Shown one piece after another: positions 15,146 through 20,255 of a DNA stretch of 20,255 nt. The DNA comes from an uncultured Atopostipes sp. (GTDB taxonomy: Bacteria; Bacillota; Bacilli; Lactobacillales; Carnobacteriaceae_A), in contig CAJUOQ010000035.1 in the NCBI GenBank assembly GCA_910588235.1, positions 1-20,255 on the forward strand, in the 5' to 3' direction. A program made the position numbers and the translations under genes. The notes under the pieces were generated by a model, which was not told the DNA's origin, ran no database searches, and was given only the letters and a program-made list of their open reading frames with translations. Positions within the stretch are counted from its first letter, which is position 1, and each line of letters begins with the position of its first letter.

Positions 15146-15979
15146 GTGTCTCAACAACAAAAAAATAAACTTTCAAATGTTCTTATTTATATCTTATTAG
15201 CCTTTGGAGCGATTACGATGTTACTTCCTTTCTTCTGGATGATCTCGACATCGTTGAAAACAGCGGGTGAAGCTGTGGCTATGCCTCCGATTTGGCTTTC
15301 AAGCAATTTACAGACGGGCAATTATGAAGAAGCTTTACAGGCAGCTCCTTTCGGACGATACTTTTTAAACAGTATTATTGTAACTGCCATTTCGACTTCA
15401 GGTGAGCTCTTGACAACGATTTTAGCGGCTTTTGCGTTTGCACGTTTAGAATTTTATGGGAAGAATATTTTATTTGTTCTTCTTATTTCAACCATGATGG
15501 TTCCTGGTGAATTATTGACGATACCCAACTTCGTAACCTTGTCAGACTGGGGCTTAATTAATACGTATGCTTCATTATTCTTACCATTTTTAGCCAGTGT
15601 TTTTTCGATTTATATTTTAAAAGAAGCTTTTGAAGCTATTCCTGATGAAATTTATTATGCAGCAAAAGTGGATGGTTGTAGTGATTGGCGCTATTTGTGG
15701 ACCGTGATGGTGCCTTTATCGAAATCCTCAATTGTCTCGATTGCCATTTTAGGAATTATTGGTAGTTGGAATTCATTTATGTGGCCACTTATTGTAACGA
15801 CAGAGCAGACTATGCGTACATTACCGGTTGGTTTACAGGCTTTCACGACGGAAGCAGGTACGCAATATGAATTACTAATGGCTGCGTCTACAATCGTTGT
15901 TGTGCCGATGATTATTGTTTATATCTTCCTTCAAAAATATATTATTGAAGGTCTTGCCTCTGGTGGTAGCAAAGGTTAA
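15146..15979 (+). CDS. UgpE-like sugar/glycerol-3-phosphate ABC permease
   Basis: A 277-residue partner permease with six helices. Typical UgpE/MalG features are LLPFFWMISTSLKT near residues 22-35 and the EAA loop YYAAKVDGCSDWRYLWTVMVPLSKS near 170-194. It starts with GTG after AAAGGTGAG (15132-15140). Length and layout are normal for the family. The gap of 49 bases to the lipoprotein gene holds a 15-base AT-rich palindrome and that gene's strong ribosome binding site. Confidence 0.92.
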   Translation: MSQQQKNKLSNVLIYILLAFGAITMLLPFFWMISTSLKTAGEAVAMPPIWLSSNLQTGNYEEALQAAPFGRYFLNSIIVTAISTSGELLTTILAAFAFARLEFYGKNILFVLLISTMMVPGELLTIPNFVTLSDWGLINTYASLFLPFLASVFSIYILKEAFEAIPDEIYYAAKVDGCSDWRYLWTVMVPLSKSSIVSIAILGIIGSWNSFMWPLIVTTEQTMRTLPVGLQAFTTEAGTQYELLMAASTIVVVPMIIVYIFLQKYIIEGLASGGSKG

Positions 15980-15985
15980 GTATTG

Positions 15986-16000
15986 GTTTAAAATTTAAAC
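15986..16000 (+). repeat. 15-base AT-rich palindrome before the lipoprotein gene
   Basis: GTTTAAA and TTTAAAC flank a single central A. It lies between the last permease gene and the ribosome binding site AAGGGAGAG (16011-16019) of the binding-protein gene. It could help differential expression of the binding protein, but so AT-rich a palindrome may be chance. Confidence 0.3.
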
Positions 16001-16028
16001 AAAAAAATATAAGGGAGAGAGTCATACA

Positions 16029-17348
16029 ATGAAATTGAAAAAGAAAGTTTTTGGTGGTTTAGCTTTATCTACTTCATTATTGTTAGCAGCATGTGGGAAC
16101 GGTGAGACGACAACTGAAGAAGGAACAAATGATACAGCAGGAGAAACAACTACCGAAGAAACAGTAGAAATTACTTTCTGGCATGCGATGAATGGCCCGC
16201 ATCAAGAAGCCATTACTAAATTGACCGATGAGTTTAACGAATCGCAAGACCAATACCAAGTCAATGAAGAGAACCAAGGCGATTACAATACGTTAAACCA
16301 ATCCATTATCGCAGGGGGCGCTTCCCAAACTTTACCAACCATGTCACAATTGACACCTGGAGATGTTCCTAATTTAGCGAAGGATGGTCTTTTATTACCT
16401 TTAGATGCTATTCTAGAAGGTGAAGATGGTTTTACAGCGGATCAATTGGATAGTGTTTATGAAGGTTTTCTCCAAAGTTCTGTTTACGATAACCAAATGT
16501 ATGCTGTCCCTTTTTCAAAATCAACTCGGGTCATGTATTATAATCAAGATTTACTCGATGAATATGATGTAGAAGTACCAGAAACTTGGGACGAAGTAAT
16601 AGCTCTCGGCGAACAAATGGTAGTCGCAGATGATGAAGCTGTGGCGATGGGTCTAGAAAATAGTTATGAAATGGAATTCGAAACAATGGCTCGTCAAAAT
16701 GGTTCGCCATTTATTACGGAAGATTTAGAAGTGGAAATTGACAGTCCTGAAAGTGTGGAAATGCTAGAATTTATCATGGAAATGATTGACGAAGGTTATG
16801 CTCGTACAGCAGGTGAAGATGGTTACTTCTCAGGGCCATTTGGACGCGGCGAGAGTGCTCTTTATATAGGTTCCTCTGCTGGACTTCCTCATATCGCACC
16901 CGTTGCGGAAGAAAATGGGGTTACTTGGTCAACCGCTGAAATCCCAACTATCAATGATGAAAAACTAACGATGTTTGCTGGAAATGATTTAGGCATTTTT
17001 GCTTCAGCTAGTGAAGAAGAACAACAAGCAGCGATTGCTTATATGGCTTTCTTATTACAACCAGAAAATACGGCACAATGGGCGATCGAATCAGGCTATG
17101 TACCGGTGACTGAAGCGGGTGTCAATACAGACGAGTATCAATCCTACCTCGAAGAAAATCCAGAAGCTGCTGCCGCTACGCTCGAATTAGAGTATGGTTT
17201 CTCTTCGCCAATTTTTGTTGGCCACGCAGAATACCGTAATAATCTTTTGGAAACATTAGAAGAAGTATTAATTAACGATTTAGATGAAGAAGAAGCATTA
17301 ACACAATTAGATACAACAACCGAAGAGCTTATTTCAAATAATAATTAA
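16029..17348 (+). CDS. UgpB-like extracellular solute-binding lipoprotein
   Basis: A 439-residue substrate-binding protein. The N-terminal signal peptide (MKLKKK, then hydrophobic residues 7-19) ends in the lipobox LAAC. C22 is the lipid-anchored cysteine. A Thr/Glu/Gly-rich linker follows to about residue 45. The domain starts with ITFWHAMNGPHQEAI, where the FWHxM-G pattern resembles UgpB, the glycerol-3-phosphate/glycerophosphodiester-binding protein. FSKSTRVMYYNQDLLDEYDVEVPETWDEVI is typical of family 1 extracellular binding proteins. The protein is strongly acidic. Unlike most CUT1 operons, the binding protein follows the ATPase and permease genes. The family is certain, but an organic phosphate ligand is inferred mainly from resemblance and the two hydrolase genes downstream. 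Confidence 0.9.
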   Translation: MKLKKKVFGGLALSTSLLLAACGNGETTTEEGTNDTAGETTTEETVEITFWHAMNGPHQEAITKLTDEFNESQDQYQVNEENQGDYNTLNQSIIAGGASQTLPTMSQLTPGDVPNLAKDGLLLPLDAILEGEDGFTADQLDSVYEGFLQSSVYDNQMYAVPFSKSTRVMYYNQDLLDEYDVEVPETWDEVIALGEQMVVADDEAVAMGLENSYEMEFETMARQNGSPFITEDLEVEIDSPESVEMLEFIMEMIDEGYARTAGEDGYFSGPFGRGESALYIGSSAGLPHIAPVAEENGVTWSTAEIPTINDEKLTMFAGNDLGIFASASEEEQQAAIAYMAFLLQPENTAQWAIESGYVPVTEAGVNTDEYQSYLEENPEAAAATLELEYGFSSPIFVGHAEYRNNLLETLEEVLINDLDEEEALTQLDTTTEELISNNN

Positions 17349-17379
17349 AGATTAAGAAGTAGTAGAAGAGGAGATAAAA

Positions 17380-18597
17380 ATGATGGTGGATTTTCAGTTT
17401 ATGAGTGGTTTAAATACAATTGGTGGCAATATTATTGATATATGCTCCGAGCGGGGACGAGTTATTTTTGATTATGGAGAAATTCTAGATCCTACGACAG
17501 GATCCCTTCCTGATTTGAGTTCTCCGACTGAAAATACGGCCATATTTATTTCACATCTGCATATTGATCACATTGGTAGCTTAAAGTATGTACCAAAAGA
17601 AGTGCCTATTTATATGTCACAGGCGTCTTATATTTTATATCATCAGTTGGTTGAAGTTGGGGAAGAGTTCCCTATTGTAGCCAGTGTTTATCCGATAGCC
17701 TATCAGGAAACGATTGAAATAGGTGATATCCAAGTAATCGCCAAACAAAGTGATCACGATATAAGAGGGGCTTCTGCATTCTTTGTAGAAACCCCTGATG
17801 TGAAATTTGTTTACTCGGGTGATGTACGATTGACAGGTAACGATCCTGAATCTGTGGAGGAATGGCTGGAAGAAGCAAATAAGTTCCGGCCGGATCTTTT
17901 ATTATTAGAAGGAACGACATTTAGTTTCGAAGAAGAACGTGAACATGTTCCAGAAAAAGCCTTGTACATATATTGGCAAGAATTGTTAAAAAACAATCCG
18001 CTAGATGTTATTTTTCTTAATCCCTATATTCGAGCGACAGAACGTTTACTTAACCTGTCCAAACAAGCAAAAGCGGTAGGGCGGGACATGGTTCTCGAAC
18101 CACAATATGCTCAATTACTAAAAGAAATTGAAAATTATAACGATACTTATGTGTTACAAGAATTAGATGCGGAAGGACTTTTTAAAGATCGTTGGATCAA
18201 CTTAGCAGCCATTCAAAAACAGCCTGCGCAGTATGTTGTGCAAAATAGTTTTGAAAATCGTTCGCTTATGGACCGATTTGATTCCGGGATCTACGGTCAT
18301 AGCAATGGTGAACCGCTGGGAGATTATGACGAGCGGTACGAAAAATTATTAGAAACCATTGAAGCCAATCATTTTGTCCTTGAAAATTTAAATTCTGGCG
18401 GGCATGCGACTCAAGAAGACTTAATTAAAATTGCACAGACAGTTGATGCGAAAGTCACGATTCCGTGGCATAGTTTTAAACCGGAAGCTTTAGCCGAAGC
18501 CTTAACGCGCATGGGCATCGTGAGTATGTTACCAGAATTAGATGTTGTTTATTCTATTAATCGTTTAAATCAAGCAAGTTTAGGTGAAAATCAATGA
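17380..18597 (+). CDS. Short beta-CASP/RNase J-like metallo-beta-lactamase hydrolase
   Basis: A 405-residue metal-dependent hydrolase. The zinc motif HLHIDH is at 59-64, further metal ligands are expected at H126 (SDHD) and D148 (YSGDVR), and there are beta-CASP-like motifs: E177 in LLEGTTFS, H342 in SGGHA and H364 in IPWHSF. This order is that of RNase J-type nucleic acid hydrolases. The protein is clearly shorter than RNase J (about 550 residues) and lacks its C-terminal domain. No signal peptide is present, so it acts in the cytoplasm. Starts at 17380 and 17383 are both possible after AGAGGAGA. The stop overlaps the next start by ATGA. Substrate unknown: RNA, a cyclic phosphodiester or another imported phosphate ester are options. 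Confidence 0.82.
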   Translation: MMVDFQFMSGLNTIGGNIIDICSERGRVIFDYGEILDPTTGSLPDLSSPTENTAIFISHLHIDHIGSLKYVPKEVPIYMSQASYILYHQLVEVGEEFPIVASVYPIAYQETIEIGDIQVIAKQSDHDIRGASAFFVETPDVKFVYSGDVRLTGNDPESVEEWLEEANKFRPDLLLLEGTTFSFEEEREHVPEKALYIYWQELLKNNPLDVIFLNPYIRATERLLNLSKQAKAVGRDMVLEPQYAQLLKEIENYNDTYVLQELDAEGLFKDRWINLAAIQKQPAQYVVQNSFENRSLMDRFDSGIYGHSNGEPLGDYDERYEKLLETIEANHFVLENLNSGGHATQEDLIKIAQTVDAKVTIPWHSFKPEALAEALTRMGIVSMLPELDVVYSINRLNQASLGENQ

Positions 18598-20153
18598 AGT
18601 TAACAATCTTAGCAACAAGTGATATTCATGGTTATTTATATCCGACAGATTATTTAAATACAAACGATGAATTACCTTTTGGCCTATTTAAAGCGGCCTC
18701 TCTTTTAAAAAAGGAGAGAGAGGAGGCTGAAGGGGCGGTATTACTGATAGAAAATGGCGATTATATTCAAGGGTCTCCTTTAAGTCAATACGTCAAAGAA
18801 AATCAAAGAACCCCTAAAGAACTTGTCTCTGTGTTAAATGATATCGGTTATGATGTAGGTGTGCTTGGAAACCATGAGTTTAATTATGGCTTAGATTATT
18901 TAAAAGAGGGCATCGAATTTGCCAACCATCCTGTTTTGTCCGCCAATATCATCAAAGATGATGGAAGTTATTTGGCAGATGGTCCTATAAAAATAATTGA
19001 AAAAAAGGGAGTAAAAATAGGCATCCTAGGATTAACGACTCAATATATTCCCCATTGGGAACATCCTGAGAATATACCCGAATTAAACTTTCTTTCAGCT
19101 GTTGAAACGGCTAAAAAGTGGGTGCCGCAACTGCAAAAAGAAGCCGATCTGGTGATTGTCGCTTATCATGGAGGTTTTGAAGCCGATCTCACAACAGGCG
19201 AACCTACTGAGAGATTAACCGGAGAAAATGAAGCTTATCAATTAATCAAAGAGGTGCCAGGAATTGACGCCTTAATCACGGGGCATCAGCATCGAGAGAT
19301 TGCGACAATTGTAGAGGGAGTGCCGGTGATTCAGCCCGGTTATCGTGGGGAAAATATCGGTAAAATTACTTTAGAATTTAAACGAGAAGCAAAAGAACTG
19401 CAAATCATTCACAAAGAGGCCGATTTACTTTCCGTCGCTGGAGCAGAACTCTCAAAAGAGTTTACGGAAAAACATCAACCTTTAGCCCGATCAGTGAATC
19501 AGTGGTTAGATCAAGTCATTGGATATACCTCGGGCGATATGCGGATCCAAAACGCACATCAAGCTCGTATGGTCGAACATCCCTATATCGAATTCATCAA
19601 TCGTGTACAACTTTACTATGGCCAAGCGGATATTTCAGGGACGGCTTTATTTTCAGACACAGTCTCTGGTTACGGGAAAGAGATTACTGTGCGAGAGGTT
19701 ATTTTAAACTATCCTTTTCCGAATACTTTAGCTGTGATTCAAGTATCGGGCAGTGAGTTGAAAGCTGCACTCGAACAATCGGCTGAATATTTTATATTAA
19801 ATGCTGAGAATCAAATTGTTGTTCAGTCTAAATTTATAACGCCAAAACCGCAACCCTATAATTATGATATGTATGAAGGCATTGATTATACGATAGATGT
19901 TTCTCAACCAGTCGGCGAGCGAATTGTAAAGTTGCAATTCGAAAACAAAGATGTTCTGCCTGAGGATACCTTCGAATTAGTCACCAATCAGTATCGAGCA
20001 GTGGGTGGGGGCAATTTTTCCATGTTTGCCGATAAACCTTTTATTCGAGAAGTGAATGTATCGATGAGCGATTTGATCACGGAATACATTCAAGAAAAGA
20101 AAATCATTGAGGCAGAAGTGAACCATAACTTCCAAGTGATTTCTAAAAAATAA
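18594..20153 (+). CDS. Bifunctional metallophosphatase / 5'-nucleotidase (UshA/CpdB family)
   Basis: A 519-residue two-domain phosphatase. The N-terminal calcineurin-like domain shows D10 and H12 (SDIHG), D56 (NGDYIQGSP), N93-H94 (GNHEFNYG), H192 (AYHGGFE), and H231/H233 (GHQHRE), a complete dimetal site. The C-terminal 5'-nucleotidase domain (about 300-500) includes LNYPFPNTL, YNYDMYEGIDYTIDVSQPVG and NQYRAVGGGNF, the substrate-binding part. Relatives remove phosphate from nucleotides or open 2',3'-cyclic nucleotides, usually outside the cell. This protein begins directly with the catalytic strand and has no signal peptide or wall anchor, so it is probably cytoplasmic. It is translationally coupled to the beta-CASP hydrolase and ends the operon before a strong terminator. 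Confidence 0.9.
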   Translation: MKLTILATSDIHGYLYPTDYLNTNDELPFGLFKAASLLKKEREEAEGAVLLIENGDYIQGSPLSQYVKENQRTPKELVSVLNDIGYDVGVLGNHEFNYGLDYLKEGIEFANHPVLSANIIKDDGSYLADGPIKIIEKKGVKIGILGLTTQYIPHWEHPENIPELNFLSAVETAKKWVPQLQKEADLVIVAYHGGFEADLTTGEPTERLTGENEAYQLIKEVPGIDALITGHQHREIATIVEGVPVIQPGYRGENIGKITLEFKREAKELQIIHKEADLLSVAGAELSKEFTEKHQPLARSVNQWLDQVIGYTSGDMRIQNAHQARMVEHPYIEFINRVQLYYGQADISGTALFSDTVSGYGKEITVREVILNYPFPNTLAVIQVSGSELKAALEQSAEYFILNAENQIVVQSKFITPKPQPYNYDMYEGIDYTIDVSQPVGERIVKLQFENKDVLPEDTFELVTNQYRAVGGGNFSMFADKPFIREVNVSMSDLITEYIQEKKIIEAEVNHNFQVISKK

Positions 20154-20160
20154 TATTTAT

Positions 20161-20206
20161 AATGCAGTGATCTTTGAATGAGTAAAGAAAGATGACTGCA
20201 TTTTTT
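20161..20206 (+). terminator. Terminator of the ugp-like operon
   Basis: The stem AATGCAGT (20161-20168) pairs with ACTGCATT (20195-20202). After one mismatch, ATCTTT (20170-20175) pairs with AAAGAT (20188-20193). The T-run at 20201-20206 abuts the intron-like sequence. Confidence 0.88.
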
Positions 20207-20255
20207 GTTCGCCCAGCATGGGCGAACTCTAACGGGTGCAAGTCCCGAATGCGAC
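20207..20255 (+). mobile_element. 5' end of a group IIC intron, cut by the window edge
   Basis: The last 49 bases closely resemble the start of domain I of bacterial group IIC introns such as the Oceanobacillus iheyensis intron. There is a GTTCG-type 5' end (canonical GUGYG), then GCCC-AGCAT-GGGC, then an ACTCTAACGGG stretch, then GGGTGCAAGTCCCGAA. Two stems are visible: 20207-20214 with 20220-20227 (eight perfect pairs) and CGGG...CCCG around 20233-20247. It begins directly after a terminator T-tract, the usual insertion site of class C introns. The reverse transcriptase gene and 3' end would lie to the right. Identification is by recalled sequence pattern, so it needs a covariance search. 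Confidence 0.8.

Overview
The window is low-GC DNA with strong Shine-Dalgarno sites, TTGACA/TATAAT-type promoters, frequent GTG and TTG starts, and gene families typical of Firmicutes. The best guess is a Lactobacillales bacterium, possibly a Carnobacteriaceae-like genus. That placement is inferred from gene style and content; no rRNA or other marker gene is present. No tRNA, rRNA, CRISPR array or protein-coding transposase was seen.

Left part (1-2740): a stand-alone Frm2/MhqN-type nitroreductase gene has three MhqR-like operator copies across its promoter. A bidirectional terminator separates it from a convergent bioY (biotin ECF transporter S component). A yeiH/UPF0324-family membrane protein gene follows with its own promoter and terminator.

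Middle part (2745-10300): two antibiotic-peptide defence modules lie back to back. The first is a complete Bce-type module: response regulator, intramembrane-sensing histidine kinase, ABC ATPase and FtsX-like permease with a large external domain. A perfect BceR-type inverted repeat lies between the sensor genes and the transporter genes. The second is a TetR repressor gene with a near-ideal operator over its own promoter, followed by a BcrA/LanF-like ATPase with an E-loop and an ABC-2 permease. A small three-helix membrane protein with an apparent ATT start follows.

Next (10314-12880) come a degV-family gene on the minus strand and a divergent mgtE magnesium channel gene, each with its own terminator.

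Right part (12880-20206): a six-gene operon encodes a UgpC/MsmK-like ATPase, two UgpA/UgpE-like permeases, a UgpB-like lipoprotein, a short beta-CASP-type metallo-beta-lactamase hydrolase and a UshA/CpdB-type metallophosphatase. The last two genes overlap by ATGA and neither protein has an export signal. The 407-base leader holds two promoters, each preceded by repeats at about 11-bp spacing that resemble PhoP boxes, and a 13-bp hairpin at the predicted first transcription start. The likely theme is import of an organic phosphate and its hydrolysis inside the cell. This is the most plausible under-described system in the window.

Right edge (20207-20255): immediately after the operon's terminator T-tract begins what looks like the 5' end of a bacterial group IIC intron. 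Insertion just behind a terminator hairpin is the known target habit of that class. The rest of the intron lies outside the window.
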